64,000 nt of DNA, from positions 10,851,583 to 10,915,582 of the forward strand of contig CM052359.1 in assembly GCA_028551475.1 (NCBI GenBank). The letters are read 5' to 3'. Both the position numbers and the translations under genes were made by a program. Below, one piece after another: positions 25,271 through 35,895 of this stretch (the first letter of the stretch is position 1; each line of letters begins with the position of its first letter). The notes beneath the pieces were generated by a model. It searched no databases. It saw only the letters and a list, made by a program, of their open reading frames with translations, and had not been told where the DNA came from. Source of the stretch: Casuarina equisetifolia. Its lineage: Eukaryota > Streptophyta > Magnoliopsida > Fagales > Casuarinaceae.

Positions 25271-25726
25271 CACCAATATAAGTGGCGAGGAAAAAGGGTT
25301 TGTGCTCTCTTGAATTACTCTTTCTTCAAGCATTTCTTGAACTACTTTTTCAATCTCCTTTCTCTATAGGTAAAGGTATCTATAAGGTCTGTTGGCAATC
25401 ATTCTACTTTCATCTTTAAGGACAATTTGATGTTCATGTGATCAGTGTGGGGCTAGGCCATGTGGTTTCTGAAATAAAAGTTCATAATCTATAAATAATT
25501 TTGTAAACTATCTCGACTAGCCCTTAGATTCTGCTGCCAAATTGTTCTCCACACTCATTATCTACAATATAACACTTTCCTTTTATTTTTTGAGGAGTTT
25601 ATCTAATTTCAAACTATCCACCACTTTGTTTTTAAACTTGGTGTCGCCTTGAAGCTCCACTAATTTGCCCTCATACATAAAGGACATCTTTATCTCTATA
25701 AATTGCCATTTGATCTCACCAAGGGA

Positions 25727-25978
25727 CTACAACCAATGAACACGTAAGATAACTCCTAAGCTTGGTATAGGCAAGATAAAGAAATTTGTATGCATTCTAT
25801 TGCCTTGTAAAGACAACTCAACATTTAAACAAAAACCATTTCTATGTATAACTTCTCCACTAGCTACTTCAACCTCAAAGGTTATCCTCAAATCATGTTG
25901 TAATTGCATCTTTTTAGCTAATTCTACATTCACAAAATTGTGAATGCTGCATGGGTTAATCAACACTACCACTCCCAC
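25727..25978 (-). pseudogene. gypsy D aspartic protease
   Basis: An 83-codon open stretch has the retropepsin pattern, with VVVLINPCSIHNFV where the family has D-S-G-(S/A)-T-H-N-F. The catalytic Asp is Asn and the Gly is Cys, so it cannot be active. The end (LGVILRVHWL) matches the conserved DVILGxxWL block. Confidence 0.8.
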
Positions 25979-25984
25979 CTTTGA

Positions 25985-26783
25985 CTACCCTATATTCCCT
26001 TGAATCCACATAATTTTAGGACATCTAACTAATGTGAGAGTGACTATGCCAACCTAATCTAATAGCCCAACCCATATGTTGTGTATCATCAAATACATGT
26101 TTGGGCCACAACATGATCCAATGGGTCTAAGAAGGCCAAAGTTAAAGAGCATCTTAAGAAATATCTAGAATATTCACTAGAATCTCCTAGATAATTTTGG
26201 GTTTCGTCATTAATGAAAGGGGTTTCCTAAATAGTTATTGAGTTCTTAATTTCTTAGGTTTTCTTTATTGTCTGATATTATTTTCTTTTGTTTGGTTTTC
26301 CTTGATTGTTTAGGTTCCTAATTTATCTAGGGTTTTCATACTTGTCAAATCTCTGATTTGTCTAGGATTCCCTTATTTGTTAGAATCCTAATTTGTCAAG
26401 ACTTCCTTAATTTTAAAGATTCTTGATTTACCATGATCCTTCTAGGATTAGGTTTAGCGGTCTATTTAAAGGAAGCATTGTTTTAACTGTAAATAGACTA
26501 TACTTTTTTTTAAAGAATAGAAACTCCTAAGTTGTGTGATTCAACTTTTGTATCTTTTATCCAATTCTTGTCAGAGATTGGTAGTGGAGCACCTCCTTGA
26601 TTGGTGGCACAACCTTTACGTCTTAGAGCTTATTTAGCATCTATCTTTTGTTTTGTTCTTCGTATTTTCTTTTTTACCCCTTCCTCCCTACCTAAACACT
26701 CATTTTTCTCACAGAAAACACAAAAACACACAAGATAAAAAAGTGATATGCAAAATTGTTTTCATCTTAAAATGATATGAAAA
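25985..26783. other. gypsy D 5' interior without recognisable gag
   Basis: About 800 bp separate the protease from the 5' LTR. The stretch is very AT-rich, has TATTTAAAGG near 26464 and repeated CTAATTT/GATT-type words, and no gag coding frame. It may be a deletion scar or another inserted LTR; I found no clean target duplication. Confidence 0.45.
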
Positions 26784-27237
26784 TGAAGTGGTCTAAGGGT
26801 TGGCATATCAACTTTGCTAAAGCTCAAGTAATTAGTCTAGATTAAGAAATTGAACACAACATGAAATCAAACTGAGGGAGTTTGGCCTTGTGCCTTATTT
26901 TGACAAAAAATGGAAAGATTACAACTAAAAGAAATTACTTAGAGGGAACTTGAGACCTCTCTCTATAACACAAACTTTGACTAATAACAAGCTTAAGTCT
27001 CTATCTAGTTCTTCTCTTATTTATAACTAGCAGCTAATTGTTGGAAGATAATACTTCACAGCCTTATTAACAAATGCTAACAAATTTAACAAACTCTAAT
27101 TGAATCTTAACTACTTAACCAAAATAATTGCATGTTGACTAGGACAACTTATTTTATCCTTATCTGATATTGGTAATCAATTGTTGACATGGACTTAAGA
27201 GCTAACATGGCTTAGCATCACTTCATAGACTATTGCA
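26784..27237 (-). repeat. 5' LTR of gypsy D
   Basis: On the plus strand it starts TGAAGTGGTC (TGCAATGGTC in the other LTR) and ends GACTATTGCA. It borders the copia X RT directly on the right. Confidence 0.87.
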
Positions 27238-27790
27238 ATACCTTACTCCCTCCTTCATTTGGATCACCCAATGGAAGGTACATGCATACTTATTCATGAA
27301 GACCGCCTTATAAAATGTTTTGTGAACATCTATTTTTTGGACAACCCTTTTTTTTTTTTGTAGTGCCAAAGAGAGGATGCAACAAATAGTAATGTGATTC
27401 ACAATCAAAGCAAATGTTTCATGGTTGCATACCTTTTAACCAAATCTTTGGCCACTATCTAGTCTTGTAATGATCCATTATACCATTGGCATAATACTTA
27501 ACGCTACATACCCATTTACAACTAACAAAATTTTCTACCTTTAAGAAGTTCCACAAGCTTTCAAGTGTTATTTGTCTCTAATACTTAAAGCACTTAATTT
27601 ATGTCATCTTGTCATCTAGGATCTTTAATTGTCTTATGGAAATAGACAAATTTAGTAATAGAGTATAAAGAGACGATGAAGTTTTAACTATGGGAAAATG
27701 AGTGATCATAGGAAATGTTGTTTGAATAGGGGAACAGCTATGACCCAATGGGTATGGTAGTTGTTGAATATGCTTTGATGTTGATCAAAA
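27238..27790 (-). pseudogene. copia X reverse transcriptase, N-terminal part
   Basis: Across frames the minus strand gives ISYDHSFSHS, KTIKDPR, CKWV then KYYANG and finally LHE-stop-VCMYLPLGDPN ending in KV at 27238. These are successive copia RT landmarks leading into the CRLKxxLYGLKQ found at 22079. Stops and shifts are frequent. Confidence 0.75.
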
Positions 27791-29230
27791 CCTTAGAAAA
27801 AACTTATTTGAAAAACTATATTATTTTAAATATAAATATTTTTGTGCCAACAAATATGAATAATATGTACAATAAATAATCAAATTTAATGATTATTTTG
27901 AGGTGCATAAATATTCAAACATTACAATCAAATTTTCCAAGTCAAAAGTTATTTTTTGTATTAATATTTCTATGATTTCAAAAGCAAGCTTTTTTTGTTT
28001 TGTTTCTATAAAAAGTTCAACGTTGAATGCATATGGTATGAATACTATTGCAAAGATTCAAAAATGGAACAAAGAGGTACTATACATTGTCAGGCAATAT
28101 AAGGGTATTTAAGCAAAGGAAGAAAATCAGAAATTGAGATAAGATGATTGATTCGAACTGTAGTGGAAGGTTGTGGCCGTTATAGTCTTCAAACTAAACA
28201 AAGATATAAAGAATCACCGTTTTTATCAAAAAGAGAAGCAGTCGATTGAGGCCTCAAAACTCACAATTTTGAGTGAGTAGGCTGTGCGAAACACAAAAGC
28301 AAACCCTCGACCCCCATTCGCAAAAACAAAACAAATTAGCTTCTCTCTTTCCCGTTCTGTCTCGTGTTTATTGCAAGTGAATCAGAATGATTCTGGAAAT
28401 ATTTTGAGCATGACTTCAAAGGGGTTTTAGCAATTAAGAGGTGAGAGAACTTTCTCTGTGATTACATTTTGAAAATACTACGTAAATAGGTGTCTAGGGT
28501 CTCATTGTTCTGTACCCCGAAAACCTACAATCACCACTATTCTGTCCTAAATTTGCTTTTCAGCCAACATTTTGTGCTTCTTGTGTTGTTCTCGATAATA
28601 TTCTATTTACATTTTGATTACATCATACTGTGATTGTAAGATTGTTATGCCTCGATTCTGTCGCTTTTGATTGGGTGATTGCTGGAGAAACTGAATGTAT
28701 TCGATATAATCATCACTTTTGATGAGAACTATGCCAATTGTTTGTTAACATAATACTCTTAAGTTTAAAACTAAGTGTTTCCATGTGAATCATATTACTT
28801 TGTTGGGTCTTATTATTTTTGCTGTCAAAAGTGGAGACTTTTCAAAAGATCGAGCAAGATACTCATTTAATTATAGTGTAATTGTGTAAACTCATTTAAT
28901 TATAGTTGTGTAATTGTTTAAAGTTATGTATGTTCTATTTTGTTCTGTTTTATTTTGATTAATTGGTTAAACCCATCTATGGCTTGTTGTGGTTTGGAGG
29001 AAGCCGTATGTGGCTTTTTGTGGTTTATAGTTGAAGTATATTGTGTAATCTTTATTCTATGAATAAAGATATAGTGTATTAAATTTGAAAAGGTGACTCT
29101 CCAATTTAAATAAAGGTTGAACTACTTGAACAACTTCTTGTATATTACTACGTACTGTTTATAAGTTTCACATTATTTCTCTAAAAGAAAATTTCAAATT
29201 AACCCAATTCAGCTCCTCTTCTTGAGTTAA
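27791..29230. other. Unclassified 1.4-kb insertion between copia X linker and RT
   Basis: It separates the copia X linker (29240-29510) from the RT start (about 27790), which normally adjoin, so it is an insertion. No ORF of note is present. Positions 28250-28580 are less AT-rich and look like a transcribed leader (pyrimidine-rich tracts, a GAGGTGAGAGA donor-like site near 28440). Ends such as TGTTATATATGAAT (minus, near 29249) hint at an LTR, but I could not match a target duplication. Confidence 0.4.
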
Positions 29231-29239
29231 ATTCATATA

Positions 29240-29510
29240 TAACAGTGGCAAAAGTAGGACATACATAATTTATGCTTTAAACAAGTAGTTTGAACTCTCT
29301 AGTAGATTGTCGGAGAATATCTAGATTTGTGGAGAGAATTGGTGGCGACAAAATCTTATCAAGATTGGAATCAGAAGAGATGTTAGGTCGGTTTGCAAAT
29401 CGTAGTGTAGGAATAGGAATTGATGTTAGAAAATCCTTAGTGGAGACCAGAGGAATAGTTATATGAAGTAATGACTCAATGGGAGTCAAATGTATGGGCT
29501 CAAGTGTCAT
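29240..29510 (-). pseudogene. copia X integrase-RT linker
   Basis: The minus-strand open stretch ends SPPILSTNLDILRQSTREFK, a typical proline/serine-rich copia linker closing with the R-x-S-T-R motif. It lies directly left of the broken end of another copia RT (copia Y). Confidence 0.65.
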
Positions 29511-29551
29511 TGGGACGAAGGTAGATGTAGGCTATGAATCAAGACCTCTCT

Positions 29552-29900
29552 TACAATGCCTTCTTTAGTTTATAAACTTGATTTTCATTATGGTTACTCC
29601 ATATAAGCTTCTTCTTCAAGAAAACCATTAGGAAATACTAATTTAACATCCATTTGATGGATCTTATAGTGGTTCTAAGTTGTGAGTACTAAGATCATTC
29701 GAATGGTATACATTCGAGCCATTGGTGTATCATTTTTCTTTATTGAGTGGATTTCTTCGTCCATTGCCTTGACCTACTTCTTATTTGCTACTGCATTATT
29801 ATACAATATAAGGTTATAATTAGGAAATAAGCAAAAAATTACCATAGTTTCATCATTATCACTGTCATTATCTCGTGTAACCATATAGTCTTTGTATTTT
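29552..29900 (-). pseudogene. copia Y RT fragment
   Basis: The minus-strand pieces KAMDEEIHSIKKND, MARMYTIRMILV and HQMDVKLVF are copia RT blocks, and the fragment ends QVYKLKKAL. The middle portion (GCKWVYK...ETFSPV) is missing, an internal deletion in addition to the broken end. Confidence 0.75.
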
Positions 29901-30149
29901 GCCAACATCTCTCGTGTTCTCTTTGACCATCATATTGGAGGTTATGACATTGGTGTTAGGGATGAACTAGCAAGTAAAGATGATGACTCTTCGATTAAAG
30001 ATTTTTCTACTTCTCCCTCCAATAATTCACCTTTGATGTTGACTTTGTCCTGATCAACCTTTTGGTTCCACTCCTAGGATTCATCCTTAAAGAATTGAAC
30101 ATCTTTGATGATAATCACCTTTTTGTTGTTAGATGATATAGCTTATAAT

Positions 30150-30900
30150 CCTTAGTAACTTGATTGTAGCCAATGAAGATGCATTTCTGACTTATATCAT
30201 CTATCTTTTTTCTTTCTTTATATGGTATATAAGGATATGCTATACACCTAAATACTCATAAAAATGAAACATTTGTCTTGTTGCCACTCTAAGTTTCTTT
30301 TGGAGTTCTCCAAGAACACTTCTTGTTGGATACCTATCCAAAACAAATATAGTACATACAACGACTTTTGCTCAAATTGCTTTAGTAACATTTTGGCTTT
30401 TAGCATACTTATTGTCATTTTAAAAATTGTTCTATTTTTTCTTTCTACAATACCAATTTGCTAAGGAATATAGCTAGCAATCAATTATGATTTAATTTCA
30501 TGAATCTTACAATATTGATAAAATTCATTTGAAGTAAACTATCCACCTCTATTTGATCTTAAAATCTTCAAATTGAAGCCACTTTAATTTTTCACAAAGA
30601 CTTTAAATTCCTTAAATTTGCCAAAAGCTTTTGGTTTTTTTTTTCTTAAGAAATACACCCATGTTTTTTTAGTAAAACCATTTACAAAAGTTAGGATTAA
30701 CCTTTTTTGTCTAAATGACTCTACCTCAATAGAGCCAAAAAGATCGGTATGTACCAACTCCAGCAATTGCTTTGCTTTTTTGACTTTTCCAATTGGGAAA
30801 GAATATCAACTTTGTTTTCCAATAAGATATCCTTCACCTGGGTGGTCTAGACAATCTATTACAAGCAAACTAATCACCAAATTTTTCTAAACTAATAACT
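30150..30900 (-). pseudogene. copia Y integrase
   Basis: LELVHTDLFGSIEVESF then TFVNGFTKKTWVYFL (30584-30766) match the integrase core; the second core Asp (normally FIDD) reads VNG. The C-terminal region reads FRCIAYPYIPYKERKKIDD and KCIFIGYN. The zinc-binding region lies toward 30900. Confidence 0.8.
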
Positions 30901-31019
30901 TTAGCCCACGAAAATTTAACTAAATCAAAGATGCCACAACCAGTTTTTGTCTTTTATTACTGCTTGAAAATTCATAAGAGTATTTGTCTAAAGAATGAGA
31001 AGAAACATTTAACTTTTCA

Positions 31020-31385
31020 TCATGACACCTTGGTAATTAACTTGTTGCTTACACCATAGATGGTACAAACTTCATTTTCTATGTTGACTTTGTGACCTTT
31101 TCTAGAGAGTTGCCCAACATTGAGCAAATTCCAAAAAATTCCTAGCAGAAAATAAACATTGACTATAGTAGCATTAGTATCATTGTTTGATTCAATATCA
31201 ATGTTACATTTGCCTATCACAAGAACTTTTGATTTATTCTCAAAAGTGATTTTACCATGAATTGTCTCATCTAATTGTGAGAATAACTCCTTCCAGCTAG
31301 TCATATGATTGCTACATCTAGTACTCAAATACCATATGTTGGTGTCCACAGTGCTTGCGTCATCACTCTTGCATGCTAGCACCAA
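31020..31385 (-). pseudogene. copia Y protease
   Basis: It reads IWYLSTRCSNHMTSWKELF where copia proteases have W-x-L-D-(T/S)-G-C-S-N-H-M-T; the catalytic Asp is Ser and the Gly is Arg. The rest (GKCNIDIESN and NVYFLLGI) follows the family pattern. Confidence 0.8.
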
Positions 31386-31399
31386 ATTTTCATCTCCCT

Positions 31400-32250
31400 C
31401 AACGTATGTGCATGTTTCGTTTGCTCATTTCCCACTTTTGCTTGGCATTCAGATTTGTAATGCTCAAATTCGTTACACCCAAAACACTTAATTTTTGACT
31501 TATCTCATATTTTTCTAGTGAAATTTAAATTCTCACCAAGCTCCTTGACCTCAACCTCCTTGGTTGGTTCCACAACTTATCGAGCCCGACTCTACAATAC
31601 ATGCTTGGAACTCAAATTGCTGGCCCTTTGGTTCATTCTTTGTTTATGCGAACACAACAAACCCATCAACTGTTCAAGTGTCATGATGGACATGTCTTAT
31701 CCTTCTTCAATTGCTACTACAACGTGGTCAAATCTTTCAATCAAAAAATTCAAGATTTTTTTTACAACTTAGTTTCCATGAGTTTTTCACCATTAACCCT
31801 TAATTGGTTAGCAATGGTTTGTATACGATCAAAATATATTGAAATTGAATCCAAGTCATTCATGCGTAAAGACTCAAAGTCTCCCCAAAATGTCTATAGT
31901 CGCACCCGCCTAAGACAATCACCTCTTTGATGGTATTTGTACAGAATGTCCCATGCTACTTTCGTAGTGTCCACATTGATATCATTTCAAATATTGGGTC
32001 CTCCACTACTTGAAAGATCTTATACAATACTTCTAATCCTTCTTTCGGGGCTTCGCCAACGGATGTCTCTCTTCCTTCTTCAAAGCTTCAAAGCACCTTT
32101 TGATCGGTTATATCATAACAATCATTCTCTACCAAGTTTCACAAATCTTGTGATTTGAAGAATACCTTCAACTAGATGGCCTAGTTATTGTAATTCTTTT
32201 CACTCAATTTTGGCAATTGTAATTGAACAAAGTTGGGGGGACGTCATTGC
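31400..32250 (-). pseudogene. copia Y gag
   Basis: The reading begins MTSPQLC just after the primer-binding site and continues through QLPKLSEKNYNN-like sequence in a shifted frame, the common copia gag start. A zinc-knuckle remnant lies near 31440-31500 (KCFGCNEF-like). It is broken by stops. Confidence 0.6.
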
Positions 32251-32255
32251 AATTT

Positions 32256-32268
32256 GGCTCTGATACCA
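32256..32268 (-). other. Primer-binding site of copia Y
   Basis: The minus strand reads TGGTATCAGAGCC, a perfect complement to the plant initiator Met-tRNA 3' end, two bases inside the LTR that starts TGTTGGAACTAG at 32271. Confidence 0.88.
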
Positions 32269-32270
32269 AA

Positions 32271-32620
32271 TGTTGGAACTAGAAAAGGGATAAATTGAAG
32301 GAAACTTACTTTTATTAAGCAAAATAACAAAGGAGGAACAAAATTTAGCAACAAAGGAAGAACAAGGATAAAACCGGGGGGGTAAAACCAATTCTCTCGC
32401 TAAGCTATTGCCGTAGCTTCAGTCTTCCTTTTCACCCACGGGCTACAAGTTTCTATATGGGTTGGTCTCTCTACGAGGGAGGAGGGTCACTAACTTTTAT
32501 AGCAGTACGTAATCGATGCTTCTTGATGGTTTTAACGGTGAGGAGCGTAACCGTGCAATAGTGCGGTGGTGTGATTCCAGCTCGTGGAAACTTGTCCTTC
32601 CAAGGATAGCTCAAATACAA
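32271..32620 (-). repeat. 5' LTR of copia Y (right edge uncertain)
   Basis: The inner edge is fixed by the primer-binding site. A TATA box, CTATAAAAG on the minus strand, lies at 32494-32502. No second copy exists in the window, so the outer edge could not be set. Confidence 0.6.
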
Positions 32621-33196
32621 AACACCATGAAGCCGTTCTTGCCTCAACTCGTATCAAGCTGCATCTTTGACTTTTCAAAGTTTTCGTGATTCAACGGTGC
32701 CCATGGTGCGAGTTGGTTGGCCCCGTGAGCTTGAAGGAAACAAGCTTCATCGTGTTGGTGCTGCAATTGGTAAGCAGAGTGGATTTGAGGAGTCCCTAAT
32801 CTGGGGAATGGGTGAAGCATATTCCTCCTCTTGGCTTCGGGTTGAACCAAGGGAGAAGGAAGTCGACGGCATTGTCTTCCATTTCTGGCTTATGGTGGAA
32901 TATACAGAGTTGACCGAACGATAGCTGGATAGTGTCTGGTTGAGCTGAGACATTTGTAGAGTGGCTGAGAACAATGCTCTGTTCTTCTCTGTTTCAGTGA
33001 CGGTGAACAGAGGAAACTTTGCTTTCATCCAGTTGGTTTTGCTTGTTTATCTCTGTATAAAAAGGGGCTCTTTTTTGAGTTTTCTGGTCCTGAAACGTGA
33101 CTGTAGAACTGAATAACAAACATGTTGATGTGAAGACCAATAATGAAGGGAGTGTTGATTACGAACAGTTTGCTGTGGCCTGGCGGGATCGAAACC

Positions 33197-33405
33197 ACTC
33201 TGATACCATGCTGAATCTGTGGACTTGAGCACGGATACAAAATGCAGGTTGGGAAAATCTTATTTATTGAAGACAAGCAAATCAGGATTGTTACAACCGC
33301 GAAGATAGTGATTCCCGTATGAACGAATACATGAAAAATGTCCTATACATGAACTATATGAACAAAACGAGCGAGACGCCAGCCCCGACCAAGTTCTACT
33401 GTTCA
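33197..33405 (-). repeat. Primer-binding site and 5' LTR of copia X
   Basis: The minus strand has TGGTATCAGAG at 33197-33208 next to TG...CA-bounded sequence 33209-33405 that aligns with 20542-20739. The next five bases, TTACA, nearly match TTACG before the left LTR (20537-20541). Positions 32620-33196 would then be the copia X leader; its gag, protease and integrase are absent. Confidence 0.65.
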
Positions 33406-34101
33406 TTACAAAAAATCAATATTTAGCCTAATTTTAGCGGAACATCTCACTTTTTACAAGTCCTTCTGGGGTGTTGAAGATCGAAATAAAATGTTATGGT
33501 AGTTAAATGTTCTGGACTTCCCAATAAAAGTTTGTATTAAAGCATAAACGTACCACCTTCAGTACTCAGTTGATAGGCGCAGTTCAATTTCATCTATAAT
33601 TGGTTAAGATATAGGAACTAATTACTTCTCAAGGACGATTTTTTCTAGGAATTGAGACCCAATATCTTACTACATATTCCATTCCAATTGTTTTCTCAAT
33701 ATGGTGATACGTGTATAGAAGAACAAATTGAGATGACACAAAAAGATATCCAAAGGCTCAGGTCCATTTTTAGAGGCTTAGCCTCAAAAGGCCCATATGA
33801 GACCATGACAATGTCAACAACAAACCTGTTCTCCGTGGAAGGTTGACTCCTGACGTTTCAGATGCCGTGCTAAACGGTTGCCGGGTTCTGGGTTTTGCTT
33901 TAATTTGTTGTGTGGTTTTGCATTGAACAAGATAGATGATGACTGCAGGGAACGCTCTTAGAAGAGAGTTTTCTCATAGGAAGCGTAAGTGCCCAATCAA
34001 GTAGCCCTTAATCCTCGTTTAGATGGTAAAAATTTAGTCTCGGGTTTTGAAGAGAAAAGGGCGACTGTGAAACTTCTATTCCCCAGCACAAGAACCAACG
34101 C
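33406..34101 (+). other. Intergenic region and Agenet gene promoter
   Basis: This ordinary unique sequence lies between the transposon block and the Agenet start codon. It should contain the promoter and 5' UTR. I saw no clear TATA box near 34102. A short open stretch at 33652-33846 (plus) resembles nothing known. Confidence 0.5.
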
Positions 34102-35895
34102 ATGCCTCCTAGGTACTCCACCCGGATCGCGAGGCCCTTCCCACCGGGCACTCGAGTAGAAATCAGCCCCAAGGACGCCGGATTCGTGGGCTCCTGGTAC
34201 ACCGGCACGGTCGTCCAAGGCAACCGGAACAAGTGCCTCGTCCAATACGAGACCCTGGTCTCAGACGTTGACCCTTCCGAGCCCGTGCGCGAGACGCTCG
34301 AAGTGTCACAGCTCCGGCCGGTCCCTCCACCGGAGACGCGGAAGGAATTTCAGGTGGGGGATAAGGTGGATGCCTACTACAACGAAGGGTGGTGGGAGGG
34401 CATGGTGATGAAGGCGCTGGGTCGTGGGAGGTTAGAGGTTTTCTTCAGGCCGTCCGGGGAGCACATGCGATTTAAGAAGAAGGAGTTGAGACTCCACAGA
34501 AACTGGGTTCATGGAAAATGGATTCCACCGTTTGACGGAGACGAGGTAGGAATTTGATGGCTTTTGCTGGCTTTTGTTTGGTGTGGCTGAAAATGGCTGT
34601 AAAAAGATTTAGTTGTGGGTTTTTATCTCGAGGCTTTATTAATGTAGTTTATTCTTAGAATTAAAAAAAAGAAGAAGAAGAAGAAGAAGAAGAAGAAGGA
34701 GAAGACTTGATTTTTGGTTTAGTGTTGCAATAAGATAGAAGGATGAATGCAAAGCCTAAAGCTTTTAGATTTATGATCCTAAAATATAGTCAATATTCAT
34801 TACCATATTATACTTTCTAGCATATTAAACATCATTCATTCATATATCCATTCTCCAATATTTTCATATCCGCTTACTACCCAAGAAGGCATGTTTGAGC
34901 TCCTTGAATCATTTATATAGTCCAGTTTCTCACACAACATTCACCCACAATTCATTGGATAAGACAATCTTGTATGGGTTTTGTGTATCAGTTATTAGTG
35001 CTCACCTTCTTAGGATTTGAATTGCAGAGAATTAAACCTGTTGAAGCAAAAACAATACATGAGATATATAGCAAGGGGACAAGGGTTGAGGTTAACAGTG
35101 ATGAAGATGGTTTTCTTGGCGCTTGGTTTGCTAGCACTATTGTTGAAGTAGTGAGAAATGACAAGTTCATTGTCCAGTACCAAAGCTTGAGGACAGACGA
35201 TGATTCAGAATTTTTAAGAGAAGAGATTGATATCCACCACATTAGGCCCTGTCCACCACAATCTCTTGTTATTGATCGTTTCAATCTTTCTGAAGAAGTT
35301 GATGCTTCTTATAATGATGGTTGGTGGGTTGGTGTGATTTCTAAGGTTCTTGTTGGCTCAAAATACCGAGTTTACTTTAGGGATACCGATGAGGAAATAG
35401 AGTTTCATCACAATGACTTAAGGCCACATCAAGAATGGATTGATGGCAAATGGGTCATGGCTTCGAAGGTATGACTACTCCACTTGAAACAACTTGTTTC
35501 TTATGGTTCTCTTTTAACCTAGTACTTAAAACAACATGGCCTGATGATGAGTTCTTCCACAATCTACTTAGTTGGGACGTGGGTCATAATAGAAATAGAG
35601 TAAATTAATGGCAGTTGGCCACGTGGAAATTTGCAGAAAGTCTTGGCTAGTTTCTTGCTGTTCACATGATGAAAACATATGAAAAAAGGAGTATCTGTTT
35701 AGTTGCCCGACCAGTCTTCTAAGGTGACTAAACCACGTGGGTGGGGATGCAGTTGGGGGAAGGAAGTCACATAGCTTGGCACAATTTCTACGCGCAACTT
35801 TTGGTGATTTCTAATTCAGGAACATTTATGCTGTTTTTGGGGTTGTTACTGATGTTTGGTTTATTTCAAATTCATGTCAGGCTCTGAAGTTATGA
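34102..35895 (+). CDS. Agenet-domain protein with four tandem Agenet/Tudor-like repeats
   Basis: The three exons are 34102-34545, 35028-35468 and 35881-35895. Introns are GT-AG and phase 0 throughout, giving 299 residues. Four Agenet units occur as two tandem pairs: about residues 13-72 (GTRVEISPKDAGFVGSWYTG), 80-140 (VGDKVDAYYNEGWWEGMV), 160-220 (GTRVEVNSDEDGFLGAWFAS) and 230-290 (EEVDASYNDGWWVGVIS). Each coding pair sits on its own exon, so the gene looks like an exon duplication. The last exon adds only ALKL and a stop. Agenet domains belong to the Royal (Tudor-like) superfamily, and some bind modified histone tails; the target here is unknown. The first exon is GC-rich compared with the second. 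It matches plant Agenet proteins of the At1g09320 kind by context and domains. Confidence 0.9.
34671..34704 (+). repeat. (GAA)n microsatellite in Agenet intron 1
   Basis: About eleven GAA units, nearly perfect, lie 125 bp after the exon 1 donor. Confidence 0.9.

Larger units (their letters stand above)
22080..27237 (-). mobile_element. Ty3/gypsy element (gypsy D) inserted in copia X RT
   Basis: The LTRs are 22080-22550 and 26784-27237, with terminal inverted repeats TGCAAT/ATTGCA. Flanks are GTACT on the left and ATACC on the right, an imperfect 5-bp duplication differing by two transitions. The copia RT frame on the two sides joins as ...KV/CRLK..., which confirms the ends. Read on the minus strand, the interior gives protease, RT, RNase H, integrase and chromodomain end. 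A gag region is not recognisable. The element is dead. Confidence 0.88.
29552..32620 (-). mobile_element. 5' part of a third Ty1/copia element (copia Y)
   Basis: Reading on the minus strand there are a 5' LTR (from 32271 rightward), primer-binding site, gag, protease, integrase, linker and the start of RT. The RT stops at VYKLKKAL near 29555, just before the expected YGLKQ motif, and unrelated linker sequence follows. No 3' LTR was found. The right edge of the LTR is uncertain. Confidence 0.7.

Noticed and set aside
27223..27408. Independent small gene on the minus strand
   Set aside because: Across a frameshift it reads as the copia RT DVxxxF...EEVYM region directly next to the gypsy insertion.
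32644..33276. Several overlapping open stretches of 60-93 codons
   Set aside because: They lie between a primer-binding site and an LTR, overlap each other in all frames, and look like the copia X leader.
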